Source: Candidatus Syntrophopropionicum ammoniitolerans (GTDB lineage Bacteria; Bacillota; Desulfotomaculia; Desulfotomaculales; Pelotomaculaceae). Taken from it: a DNA stretch of 64,000 nucleotides. The notes under the pieces were generated by a model, which saw nothing but the letters and a program-made list of their open reading frames with translations, searched no databases and was not told where the DNA came from. This document shows, in pieces, positions 33,517 to 42,621 of the stretch; position 1 is the stretch's first letter; each line of letters begins with the position of its first letter. Position numbers and translations under genes: made by a program. The stretch covers positions 44,323-108,322 of the forward strand of contig JABMJD010000006.1 in NCBI GenBank assembly GCA_013201395.1, written 5' to 3'.

Positions 33517-36009
33517 ATGGACAAAAAGAAATTGGGGATAATGGAAATTGAACCATTGGTGCGTGACCGGTATATCCAGGATGAGTTTAACCTGATTGGG
33601 AAACGTGGTATCTCCCGCATGTGCGGTAAGGAAAAAGCCGGTGGTCGGGCAGAATATACAAGAGACGTACAGCTTCCAGGGATGTTATATTGCCGCATCC
33701 TGCCGTCTCCCTATGCCCATGCCAAAATTAAATCCATGAATACAGAAAAAGCGGAAGCGCTACCCGGGGTAAGGGCAGTACTTCGCTATGATGACCCGGA
33801 ACTAGCAGACAAGCCCTTGTATGGCCTGGAAACCAAGTTTAATGCCGGCCACCTGGCTTCAGATGGACAAGCCTTCTATCATGGCAAACATGAGCTGGCA
33901 GTTACTCTGGAACAGTGGAAACAAGGGGCAGGACGTGTGCTCGATGGTGTAGCCTGGTGGGAAGGCCATCCGGTAGGCGCCGCCGTGGCTGCCGACACTC
34001 CCGAACTGGCAACGGAGGCTCTGGGCCTGATTGAAATTGAATGGGAAGAACTGCCTCTGGTCCTGGATCCTTTAGAAGCCCTAAAACCCGGCGCACCTTT
34101 AGCAGCTGAGGAAATAAACAACCGGAATAACATCATCAGAAAGCTAAAGGTTGAACATGGTGATGTAGAAAAAGGCTTCAAAGAAGCCGACAAAGTGATT
34201 AAATTTGATGCTAGAAGGCGTCCTTACACCGTTGCCGATGCGGAGCCCATGAGCGACGTTATTCAATGGAAAGGCGACAACGTGGAAATATGGGCTCACC
34301 AGCAGCAAGCTTATGATGGGAAAATCATTTTTGGCATGAAAATGGGAATTCCCTTGAACAGAATCAAGCTGCACGTCCCCTATCAGGGTTCACAGTTTGG
34401 TGGCGGCGGTAACCCAATGATGCACCATACACATGGGGTGCATATCATTAGCGGTATTCTATCCAAGCGGACCGGCCGGCCGGTGAAGACCTTCTATGAT
34501 AGAAAGGACAACTTCTATAACCTGTCCCAGGATACTGACTGCCATACCTCCTTTAAGGTAGGCTTTAAAAACGACGGCACCATTACATCTGTTAAAATAG
34601 ATAACATTTGCGCCAAAATGGGCCAATATGGTATTGACCACTTTGAGGAAAACACCAGAATCCCTAACCTGGCCCTTAACTATCTGGAAGCCAACATTAA
34701 TGTGGCCCCTGCTTACTGGTTCCGGTGTGAACAGAACCATAATGCTCTGTGCCTGAGCCTGGTAATTGACCACGTGGCTGCTGCCCTGGGCATGGATCCG
34801 GTTGAGGTGTCCCTAAAGAACGACGGGGCTGAGGGACGGGACATGGAATATCTCTCCAAGTTTAAGGTTGAGCATGGTTTCCCCGATCGGGATAGCCTGG
34901 CGGAAGCGATTGAAATGGGCAAGGAAGCCTTTGATTGGGATAGTAAATGGCATGCACCGGGAACAAAAATGCTGCCTAACGGTAAATTGCATGGCGTTGG
35001 ATTTACCTGGGACCATGAGTGGGATGACACCCGGGGCACTGCCTGTGCCGGTGTGCTGATGCACTGCGACGGCACTGTGGATATTCTCTCCCAAAAATCT
35101 GATGATGGGCTCAATGCCATGACCACTCACTGCCAGATTGTGGCTGAAGAAATGGGTCTCAAGCTGGCAGACGTCAACTTCCGTTTCTTTGAAGAAGTGG
35201 GCTTCCAGATGATGACACCAGATGGTTCCTGCAACCTGGCTGTGGACGCCTATTGCACCCGCAACGCGGCTAGAGAAGCCAGGCAAAAGCTGCTGGAGTA
35301 TGCTACCACACCCGTTAAGGTCCTGGAAATAGAATATCCGGCTGCTTTCCCAGAGCATCATCCCGATGACCTGGATGTAAAAGACAGCATTGTTTATCTG
35401 AAGGCCAACCCCGATAAAAATGTGCCGGTAGCTGAAGTTGTCAAGCGGGCGGTACTGAACCAGGGTGGCACCAGAGCGCCTCTCTTCACCTGGAACTGGC
35501 ACCGCCAGGGCCGCTATGGTACTGAAGAAGGAAGGCATCGCCTCACCAGACAGGCCTACTTCGCCGAAGTGGAGGTTGATCCCGAGACCGGTGGGGTAGA
35601 TGTGAAGACAATAGTAAACATTAACGATGTGGGCAAAGCGATTAGCCCGGAAACATGTGAAGGCCAGCAGTATGGCGGCGACTACATGGGCGTAGGCCGG
35701 GCTCTGGCAGAAGAAGTGATTTATGACCCGAAAACCGGTGTGAAACTGAATGCCAACCTGATTGACTACAAGGTTTTCACCATGCGTGATATTGATGAAA
35801 CTGTCAACCTCCTTCTGGAAACAGGCATGGGATATGGCCCCTACGGGTTAAATGGTATCGGCGAATGTATTGCTACCATAGTGCCGGGCGTGATTGGTAA
35901 CGCTATCTACAATGCTATCGGTGAGCGGGTGGATGATCACCCGATGACCCCGGATAAAGTCCTGGCGGCCATAGAGAAAGCAAAAGCAAAGCGGGGTGAT
36001 GTGAAGTGA
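33517..36009 (+). CDS. molybdenum hydroxylase large, molybdopterin-binding subunit
   Basis: At 830 aa this is a full xanthine dehydrogenase-family catalytic subunit. It has an N-terminal 'a/b hammerhead' part (about 25-200), the molybdopterin loop QFGGGGNPMMHH near 290, and a conserved C-terminal GIGE motif near 785 for the base Glu. It hydroxylates a heterocycle, aldehyde or CoA-thioester with oxygen from water. The substrate cannot be told; 4-hydroxybenzoyl-CoA reductase-like, nicotinate- or purine-type are all possible. No truncation is seen. ATG at 33517 follows GGAGGG. Confidence 0.92.
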   Translation: MDKKKLGIMEIEPLVRDRYIQDEFNLIGKRGISRMCGKEKAGGRAEYTRDVQLPGMLYCRILPSPYAHAKIKSMNTEKAEALPGVRAVLRYDDPELADKPLYGLETKFNAGHLASDGQAFYHGKHELAVTLEQWKQGAGRVLDGVAWWEGHPVGAAVAADTPELATEALGLIEIEWEELPLVLDPLEALKPGAPLAAEEINNRNNIIRKLKVEHGDVEKGFKEADKVIKFDARRRPYTVADAEPMSDVIQWKGDNVEIWAHQQQAYDGKIIFGMKMGIPLNRIKLHVPYQGSQFGGGGNPMMHHTHGVHIISGILSKRTGRPVKTFYDRKDNFYNLSQDTDCHTSFKVGFKNDGTITSVKIDNICAKMGQYGIDHFEENTRIPNLALNYLEANINVAPAYWFRCEQNHNALCLSLVIDHVAAALGMDPVEVSLKNDGAEGRDMEYLSKFKVEHGFPDRDSLAEAIEMGKEAFDWDSKWHAPGTKMLPNGKLHGVGFTWDHEWDDTRGTACAGVLMHCDGTVDILSQKSDDGLNAMTTHCQIVAEEMGLKLADVNFRFFEEVGFQMMTPDGSCNLAVDAYCTRNAAREARQKLLEYATTPVKVLEIEYPAAFPEHHPDDLDVKDSIVYLKANPDKNVPVAEVVKRAVLNQGGTRAPLFTWNWHRQGRYGTEEGRHRLTRQAYFAEVEVDPETGGVDVKTIVNINDVGKAISPETCEGQQYGGDYMGVGRALAEEVIYDPKTGVKLNANLIDYKVFTMRDIDETVNLLLETGMGYGPYGLNGIGECIATIVPGVIGNAIYNAIGERVDDHPMTPDKVLAAIEKAKAKRGDVK

Positions 36010-36977
36010 AACCATTTAAACACTATGATGTAAACACACTAGATGAGGCAGTATCTGCACTACAAAACTTTGCCGGTAAGGCGAAAATTATCGCCGGCGG
36101 TACAGACATAGTGGGAATGTTTAAAGATGAGGTCTTTGCCGAAAGGCCAGAGGCGCTAATCAACATTAAAACCATACCAAACCTGGATTACATTAAAGAG
36201 GAAGACGGCATGCTGAAAATCGGCCCCCTGGCCTTGCTGGAAGATATTGCTCATGATGAACTAATCAAGGGTAAGTATACAGCCCTGGCTGAAGCGGCCC
36301 GGCGGACAGCTTCGCCTCATATCAGGGAAATGGGCACCATCAGTGGCAACATCTGCCAACAGTGCCGTTGCTGGTACTTCCGTTCGCCCAACAACCGGTT
36401 CAACTGCATTAGAAAAGGCGGGGAAGATTGCTACGCTGAAGAAGGGGAAAACAGATATCACTCCATATTTGGCAATGTCAAGGACTGTCTGGCCGTTAAC
36501 CCCAGCGACACTGCGCCGGCTCTGATCGCTCTGGGAGCGAAGGTGAAAACCTCCAAGAGAGTGCTGGAAATAGCTGATTTCTACGAAAAAGAAGAGCCGA
36601 AAAAAACCACAGTTCTTGATGACGACGAAATTGTAGTGGAAATCCAGGTGCCCCAGCCGGCAGCAAATAGCAAGAGCAAGTTCGAGAAATTTGCCATTAG
36701 AAAGTCAATTGACTTCCCCATCGTTAACTGTGCTTCCCAGGTAGAGATGGATGGGGATACAGTCAAGAGTGCCAGAGTATGTTTGAACGCTGTATTTGCT
36801 AACCCTTATGTAGCACAAAAGGCAGCAGAATATGTAGTAGGCAAAACCCTTGATGAAGAAACTGTAACAGCAGCAGCAGATCTGGCCTTACAGGATGCAA
36901 AGCCTTTGACCAAGAACGCATACAAAATTACAATTGCCAAGTCATTAATTAAAAAGACTTTGCTGGCCTGTAAATAG
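36006..36977 (+). CDS. molybdenum hydroxylase FAD subunit with extra cysteine loop
   Basis: The 323-aa protein is a CO-dehydrogenase flavoprotein-type FAD subunit (AGGTDIVG near 30-37, TISGNICQ near 111). An inserted loop holds six cysteines (Cys117, 120, 122, 134, 142, 161). A similar insert in 4-hydroxybenzoyl-CoA reductase beta carries a [4Fe-4S] cluster, so one is likely here too. That cluster could let the enzyme work with low-potential carriers such as the Etf encoded next. GTG at 36006 overlaps the large-subunit stop by 4 bp. Confidence 0.9.
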   Translation: MKPFKHYDVNTLDEAVSALQNFAGKAKIIAGGTDIVGMFKDEVFAERPEALINIKTIPNLDYIKEEDGMLKIGPLALLEDIAHDELIKGKYTALAEAARRTASPHIREMGTISGNICQQCRCWYFRSPNNRFNCIRKGGEDCYAEEGENRYHSIFGNVKDCLAVNPSDTAPALIALGAKVKTSKRVLEIADFYEKEEPKKTTVLDDDEIVVEIQVPQPAANSKSKFEKFAIRKSIDFPIVNCASQVEMDGDTVKSARVCLNAVFANPYVAQKAAEYVVGKTLDEETVTAAADLALQDAKPLTKNAYKITIAKSLIKKTLLACK

Positions 36978-37099
36978 TACCTTTGTGGAGTAGAGCAGCT
37001 GGGGAGCCCACCGGCTCCCCAGCCCTCCAGCATATCTGCCGGACGGCTTCCAAGAGGTGCTGCTGGCGGGTATAAAAAACTAGCAGAAAGGAATTTGTC

Positions 37100-37906
37100 A
37101 TGGCTCTCAAAATAGCTGTTTGTATCAAGCAAATAAGTGATCCTGAATATTTTTCCCAGATCACCCTGGATCCGGTCACAGGCAGTATTCAAAGGGACAA
37201 GGTCCCGGCCATATTAAATCCCCTGGACGAGAATGCTCTGGAAGAGGGGCTGCGGATCAAGGAAAAGTATGAGGGGAGCAAATTAACTGTGGTTACAATG
37301 GGCCCACCCCCGGCAAGAGAGGTTCTGGACTGGGGTCTGGCTCTGGGGGCGGACGAAGCTGTATTCTTGTCTGACCGGGCTTTTGCCGGTGCCGATACCC
37401 TGGCTACAGCCTATACCCTGGCCGAATATATGGGCAAAATGGGGAACCCTGATATTATCATCTGCGGCAACATGACAGAAGATGGGGCTACGGGACAGGT
37501 TGCGCCCCAGCTGGCAGAACTATTAAATATCCCCCATGTGACCAGTGTCAGTGAAGTGGAATTTATTGATGAAGCCACCATTGTGGCTAAACAAAACATT
37601 GAATATGGCGGCTATCTAAAGGTCCAAGTCCAGCTACCGGCCCTGATTGCTGTAGTGAAAGAAATTAATGAAGTTCGAGATGTTACTGCGGAAGGACTAA
37701 TGGATGCTTTTGATAAGGATTTCACAACTCTGGGAGCAGCGGAACTGGAAGCTGATCCGGATTTAATCGGTAATGCTGGTTCCCCCACAAAGGTAGTAGG
37801 CACCTTTAAGCAGGAAATAGACCGGCAAAAAGAAATACTCAGCGGTTCGGTCCAGGAGTTGGCTCAAAAAGTGCGGGAGAAATTAAGTGAGGCAAATATT
37901 TTGTGA
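37100..37906 (+). CDS. etfB: electron transfer flavoprotein beta subunit
   Basis: The 268-aa product has the EtfB fold and motifs: KIAVCIKQ at the N-terminus, ILNPLDENALEEGLRIK, and GNMTEDGATGQVAPQLAELL for AMP/FAD binding. With EtfA it carries electrons in the cytoplasm between a dehydrogenase and an acceptor. No acyl-CoA dehydrogenase is nearby, so the likely partner is the molybdenum hydroxylase encoded 120 bp upstream. Whether it is a bifurcating Etf cannot be settled by eye. ATG at 37100 has GAAAGGAAT upstream. Confidence 0.92.
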   Translation: MALKIAVCIKQISDPEYFSQITLDPVTGSIQRDKVPAILNPLDENALEEGLRIKEKYEGSKLTVVTMGPPPAREVLDWGLALGADEAVFLSDRAFAGADTLATAYTLAEYMGKMGNPDIIICGNMTEDGATGQVAPQLAELLNIPHVTSVSEVEFIDEATIVAKQNIEYGGYLKVQVQLPALIAVVKEINEVRDVTAEGLMDAFDKDFTTLGAAELEADPDLIGNAGSPTKVVGTFKQEIDRQKEILSGSVQELAQKVREKLSEANIL

Positions 37907-37917
37907 GAAAGGAGATC

Positions 37918-38919
37918 ATGGTGAGTACAAATAGCGAAGTTTGGGTGTGGGCGGAACAAAGAAACGGCAAATTAATGGACGTTTCTCTGCAAACCTTAGG
38001 AAAAGCCCTGGAACTATCTCAAGATATAAATGGCCGGGTAGCGGCAGTATTGATTGGTGACGATGCCGGCGCTTTGGCTGAGGAATTGGTCAGCTATGGG
38101 GCGGAAAAGGTTTATCTGGTTGCCGATGCTCAACTTAAAAATTACCAGAGCAACGCCTATACCAGAATAATCAGCGAGCTGATCGAGCAATACCAACCGG
38201 AAATGATGTTGTTTGGTGCCAACATTATCGGTATGGATCTGGCACCGGCTGTTGCCGCCAGAGTGCGGACCGGTCTGACTGCACATTGCAGCGATTTGAA
38301 AATGGAGACAATAGACGGCAAATCCCAGCTGGTGGCTACCATCCCCGGTTTTAGCGGGGGCATGATTGTCAAAATTAGCTGGGACGAAAAGCGGCCCTGT
38401 ATGGCTACCTTGAGTTCCGGTGCGGCGGAAAAACCAGAACCGGATCAATCCCGTCAGGGTGAAATTATCACTGTGGATTATCAAGCAACGGAAGAAGATC
38501 TGAAAATCCAAACCATGGAAATGGTTGAGAAGCAACCTGCGGCCACACCGGTAGAAGGAGCGGCCATCGTGGTGTCCGGCGGCAAGGGAATCAAATCAGA
38601 AGATGATGTAAAATTGATTCAAGAATTGGCAGATGTTCTGGGAGCTGCTGTCGGCGGTACCAGGCCGGCCCGGGATGCCCAGTGGGTAGTGGAAGACAAT
38701 TTAATCGGTTCCAGCGGCAAGACGGTCAGCCCCAAGCTGTTCATCAGCATCGGTGCCAGTGGGGCGGCTCATTACAGCTGCGGTTTCCAAAAGGCCAAAT
38801 ATGTGATTGCCATTGATAAAGATCCCCAAGCTCCCATTTTTGAAGTGTGTGATCTGGGCATTCAGGCCGATCTTAATGAAATTGTGCCTGCTTTAATTGA
38901 GGCATTAAAGACCACATAG
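37918..38919 (+). CDS. etfA: electron transfer flavoprotein alpha subunit
   Basis: From ATG 37918 (GTG 37921 also possible; AAAGGAG upstream) the protein has about 333 aa. The C-terminal FAD domain is clear: VVSGGKGIKSEDD, GGTRPARDAQW, SPKLFISIGASGAAH and AIDKDPQAPIFEV. It pairs with EtfB. The conserved 'GISGAIQH' stretch reads GASGAAHYSCG, a modest change near the flavin. The gene starts just after the EtfB stop, implying coupled translation. It ends 214 bp before the next gene. Confidence 0.92.
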   Translation: MVSTNSEVWVWAEQRNGKLMDVSLQTLGKALELSQDINGRVAAVLIGDDAGALAEELVSYGAEKVYLVADAQLKNYQSNAYTRIISELIEQYQPEMMLFGANIIGMDLAPAVAARVRTGLTAHCSDLKMETIDGKSQLVATIPGFSGGMIVKISWDEKRPCMATLSSGAAEKPEPDQSRQGEIITVDYQATEEDLKIQTMEMVEKQPAATPVEGAAIVVSGGKGIKSEDDVKLIQELADVLGAAVGGTRPARDAQWVVEDNLIGSSGKTVSPKLFISIGASGAAHYSCGFQKAKYVIAIDKDPQAPIFEVCDLGIQADLNEIVPALIEALKTT

Positions 38920-39133
38920 CCTATAAAAAAACCAATGCCCAATGGTAGAAACGAAGTGTAAACCTGAAGGTTGAGGCCCGGTTTTATGGAAAAAGAGAGT
39001 ACCGGCTGCAGTATTCCTCCCAGGAAAAGTGCTGGCGCCAGTACCCGACTATAAGAAGTTTTCGGCTATATTGTAACAAATTTGAATTGTCAGTACAACA
39101 CAGATTATGGATTATAGGAGGTGCTCTGGAGCG

Positions 39134-40219
39134 ATGCCAGGATGGAAGGAAATTTATAGCGAATTAAAAAAATATGTGGTTGAACACCCGGATGTGCGTG
39201 TTCAGGAAAATCTAATCGACATACCCAGGGCCAAACAGCCGGCATTCTATACTATTTTCGACCGGGTTAGAGAGGCCTATATCGTAGAAGAATTTTCCCC
39301 ATTGCTCAATGTGGCTGAGAGCTTAAGCACGGCATATTTGGATATTGTAGCGGAAGTAACAAAAAACCTGGACCTAAATGATATTCTCATGCCCAATGAT
39401 GTGGAAAGATTCCTTCATCGACCCTTAAATCAGCTCAGACGTGAAATATTTGATCCACTGTTTGATCTGCTTGGTGGTACAATAGACGAGCAAAGATTTG
39501 TTTTGGAGACAGCTGCTGATGTAAACTCATCCTTTCGACGTCTATATCAAGAAGGTTATGAAAAATGGGCAGTGTTTTCTTTGTTGCAATTATTTGCACC
39601 AGACAAACTTTTTTATGTTCCTCTCCGGATCCCGGGAAACAAAGAGATTATCAAGCATTCGGCCTTAGCCAGGGAAACACTGCCATTACCCATAGAAACA
39701 AAAAGATTTGCTTTTGAAGTCGGACATAGACAACCGCTACTGGCTCCCGATGCCATCATTCATTCTACACTGTTGGATAAATATGTGGCTTTTAGAACGA
39801 AATTTAACAGTGCCATGTGGAAAGCCGACAGTTATAGTGAAAAAAGGGAATGGTATGAGATTGAGTCTCTGGTAGAGGAATATGGTCTTATTACCTTGAA
39901 ACCAGACCTACTAATCTATATTGCTGACCAGGTAGAAGATATTTCACTAGTGGCCGATGGGGAAAAGATTTGCCGGCCGGATTTGGTTATCGATTTTATA
40001 AAAGATGATATGAATGCCGATCAATCACTAATCTGGGAACGATTGGCCAATATTAATGCCTCTTATACAATTCTTGATCCTGTAATGGGTAGTTTTGTAG
40101 TGTTGGGGGGAGGTACACCCTCAGATATGCGCGAGCAGCTGGCTAAAGAGGTGGACCTCTTGGAAGTTGGCCTGGACAAATCCAAACTGGAACCCGTTAT
40201 TAGCGCGATCAAGGTGTAG
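39134..40219 (+). CDS. conserved-looking protein of unknown function
   Basis: The soluble product (361 aa from ATG 39134) has no signal peptide or membrane helix and no motif I can name. It is mixed alpha/beta with many acidic and aromatic residues (for example RVREAYIVEEFSPLLN near 35 and AVFSLLQLFAP near 150). A longer start (39107) lies nearer an AGGAGGTG site. It lies between etfA and a membrane protein in the same direction, so it probably serves the same pathway. Function unknown; a structural search would be needed. Confidence 0.7.
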   Translation: MPGWKEIYSELKKYVVEHPDVRVQENLIDIPRAKQPAFYTIFDRVREAYIVEEFSPLLNVAESLSTAYLDIVAEVTKNLDLNDILMPNDVERFLHRPLNQLRREIFDPLFDLLGGTIDEQRFVLETAADVNSSFRRLYQEGYEKWAVFSLLQLFAPDKLFYVPLRIPGNKEIIKHSALARETLPLPIETKRFAFEVGHRQPLLAPDAIIHSTLLDKYVAFRTKFNSAMWKADSYSEKREWYEIESLVEEYGLITLKPDLLIYIADQVEDISLVADGEKICRPDLVIDFIKDDMNADQSLIWERLANINASYTILDPVMGSFVVLGGGTPSDMREQLAKEVDLLEVGLDKSKLEPVISAIKV

Positions 40220-40289
40220 ATGAGTAACAGCATTGGGCATCTTCAGGTAAAAACTGCATAGGGAAAGCTGTTTGCAAGGAGGAGATGTA

Positions 40290-41318
40290 ATGGACTATTT
40301 AGCGCTAGTGATAGCATTTTGCGGCGGTGCTTTTGGTGCTTCTATCGGTGCCCTGGCAGCCTTTGTCTTTACTGGTTTTGCCGGACTGATTGGCATCGCA
40401 ATGGCCGTGTCTGGAGTTGGTTTTGATTTTTTGGGTAATGTGGCATTTGGTCCTTATTTTGGCCCCCACATTGCTTTTGCCGGTGGTGTAGCAGCCGCTG
40501 CTTTTGCTAGGAAAATGGGCTATATGGAATCAGGGAAAGACATCCTGAAAGGACTAACCGGGTTAAAAAAGCCGGAGGTGCTGGTTGTGGGTGGCATTTT
40601 CGGTATGATGGGCTATGCTATTAATGTTGGTCTGGCCTCTCAGTCGGCGATTAAGCTGGACACAGTAGCATTAACTGTTTTTATTCTAGCGATCATTGCC
40701 AAAATTGCCTTTGGTAACACTGGGCTTGGGGAGGTATTCGGAAGTGTGCCGGAAAATATCAAGAAAATAGGTGGCCGGTATTGCCTGCGTTGTTCTAATG
40801 TGTGGCTGCCTTATGCTACCCTACCATGTGATAAAACAATAATTGGCATTAGTGCCGGCGGCGTGTCAGTTTATTTAACCTATTTGATGCTGCAAAATCC
40901 GGAAACTGCCCCGGTAGCCGCCTTTGTTGGCTTTTGTATCTCGGCGATAACACTAATTTGGCTTTACTTGGGTCAGGACATACCTGTTACGCACCATATC
41001 ACCATCTGTGCTTCCTATGCGGTTGTGGCCAGCGGCGGCAGCATTTGGTGGGGCTTTGCGGCGGCGCTGGCGGCATCTTTCGCAGGTGACTTTTTTGCCC
41101 GTACCTTCTATTGTTATGGTGATACCCACGTGGATCCCCCGGCAACTGCCATTGCCGCTGTCTCATTTGTACTGATGACGCTGATACCTAAAGGCGTTTA
41201 TGAAATTGAATATATAGCTGCTGCCATTGTGGCCCTGGCGGTTATATACAGCGCTGTCCGCTACGCTCAGGGGGATAAATGCAGGATCGATGTTTCCGCT
41301 GTTGAGGAAACTGCCTAA
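40290..41318 (+). CDS. polytopic membrane protein, candidate transporter
   Basis: The 342-aa product (ATG 40290, AAGGAGG 8 nt upstream) has about nine or ten hydrophobic helices with Gly/Ala-rich packing. Polar motifs lie within or beside membranes: GPHIAFAGG near 60, KIGGRYCLRCSN in a central loop and GDTHVDPPATA near 280. The conserved-looking His/Asp/Pro motif suggests a transport path. Given its place between the molybdenum hydroxylase/Etf genes and the cofactor and CoA-ligase genes, import of the pathway substrate is a reasonable guess. The family is unknown to me. Confidence 0.75.
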   Translation: MDYLALVIAFCGGAFGASIGALAAFVFTGFAGLIGIAMAVSGVGFDFLGNVAFGPYFGPHIAFAGGVAAAAFARKMGYMESGKDILKGLTGLKKPEVLVVGGIFGMMGYAINVGLASQSAIKLDTVALTVFILAIIAKIAFGNTGLGEVFGSVPENIKKIGGRYCLRCSNVWLPYATLPCDKTIIGISAGGVSVYLTYLMLQNPETAPVAAFVGFCISAITLIWLYLGQDIPVTHHITICASYAVVASGGSIWWGFAAALAASFAGDFFARTFYCYGDTHVDPPATAIAAVSFVLMTLIPKGVYEIEYIAAAIVALAVIYSAVRYAQGDKCRIDVSAVEETA

Positions 41319-41408
41319 AGGGACAGCTTAATTCAAAATAAATTGTTGCTTTATGCCGAAAAAACCGGTACATTGGAGTAAATGTTCGAATTAAGGGAGC
41401 TGTTGCTG

Positions 41409-42434
41409 TTGAAAAAGGTTGCTGTTAATGACGCGATAGGAATGGTTTTAGTACACGATCTGACAAAAATAGTGCCAAAAGAGTATAAAGGCAGGGCTTT
41501 TAAGAAAGGCCATGTAATTAGGCCGGAAGATATTGATGACCTGTTAAAAATCGGTAAAGAGCACATTTTTGTACTGGAGCCTGATGACGGCCAAAATGTA
41601 CATGAGGATTTTGCTGCCCTCAGGTTGGCCAAAGCAGTGTCTGGCGAAAGCATAGAATATACAGAGCCCTCCGAGGGCAAGTCTATGCTCCAGTCTACAA
41701 AGCGTGGCTTGTTAAAAATCAACAGCCCTTTGTTGTATGATATTAATTCGGTTCAGGACATTTCCATTGCCACCTTGCCCAACAATTTTCCGGTAACGGA
41801 AGGGCAAAGGATCGCCGGCGCCAGGGTTGTACCGCTTTTTGTGGAGGAAGATGTGCTACAGGAGGCAGAACGCCTAACTGCTGAGAGGGGTCCGGTTTTT
41901 TCCATAAAGCCTTTTGTCAAGCTTAAGGCTGGAGTAGTGACCACAGGTAACGAGGTTTATAAGGGGTTAGTCAAGGATAGCTTTGGTCCATTGATTAGAA
42001 AGAAATTAAAAGCCTATGGTGGCGAATTCATGGACCAGGTATTTTGTCCCGATGATCCCACAAGGATCACCGGTGAAATCAATAAATTCATAGATGCCGG
42101 GGCGGATCTGGTTATTTTAACCGGGGGCATGTCTGTTGACCCGGATGATGCTACCCCCTCAGCTATTCGCATGACGGGTGCCGAGGTAATCACCTACGGT
42201 ATACCGGTGAACCCCGGTAACATGTTCATGATGGCTCGGTTGGGATCCGTAACTCTGATGGGCCTGCCCGGTGGAGTGATGTATTTTACTACATCCATTT
42301 TTGATGTGGTACTGGCCCGGGTTTTTGCCCAGGATCCGATGACGAAGGAAGACTTCATTCGCATGGGTGAAGGTGGCTTGTGCCAGGCTTGCAAAACCTG
42401 CAAATACCCTAATTGCTACTTTTGCAGGGGATAG
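41409..42434 (+). CDS. molybdopterin-binding protein with C-terminal cysteine cluster (copy 2)
   Basis: The product of about 341 aa is a close paralogue of the protein at 14957-15976 over its whole length. The N-terminus KKVAVNDAIGMVLVHDLTK matches RKVPVTEAVGMVLYHD. The MoCF motifs (VVTTGNEVYKG, GGMSVDPDDATP) and the tail (GLCQACKTCKYPNC) also match. That comparison, with AAGGGAG 9 nt upstream, favours TTG 41409 over ATG 41382. It probably prepares the cofactor for the molybdenum hydroxylase of this cluster, while copy 1 serves formate dehydrogenase. Confidence 0.85.
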   Translation: MKKVAVNDAIGMVLVHDLTKIVPKEYKGRAFKKGHVIRPEDIDDLLKIGKEHIFVLEPDDGQNVHEDFAALRLAKAVSGESIEYTEPSEGKSMLQSTKRGLLKINSPLLYDINSVQDISIATLPNNFPVTEGQRIAGARVVPLFVEEDVLQEAERLTAERGPVFSIKPFVKLKAGVVTTGNEVYKGLVKDSFGPLIRKKLKAYGGEFMDQVFCPDDPTRITGEINKFIDAGADLVILTGGMSVDPDDATPSAIRMTGAEVITYGIPVNPGNMFMMARLGSVTLMGLPGGVMYFTTSIFDVVLARVFAQDPMTKEDFIRMGEGGLCQACKTCKYPNCYFCRG

Positions 42435-42621
42435 AAATGTGTTTTGCGGCTTATCCAATATCAGGCAAATGATGTAAAATCTTTATAGTTTCCTCTCCAT
42501 TTTCATACCATCATCAGATGTGAGCTGAAATAGCTGACATTTGGTGGTGGAGTTTTTCTAATATAATGTTTTTTAAGTATTCAATCAATTATCTATAGAT
42601 GGTAAGGGGCGATACAATCTG

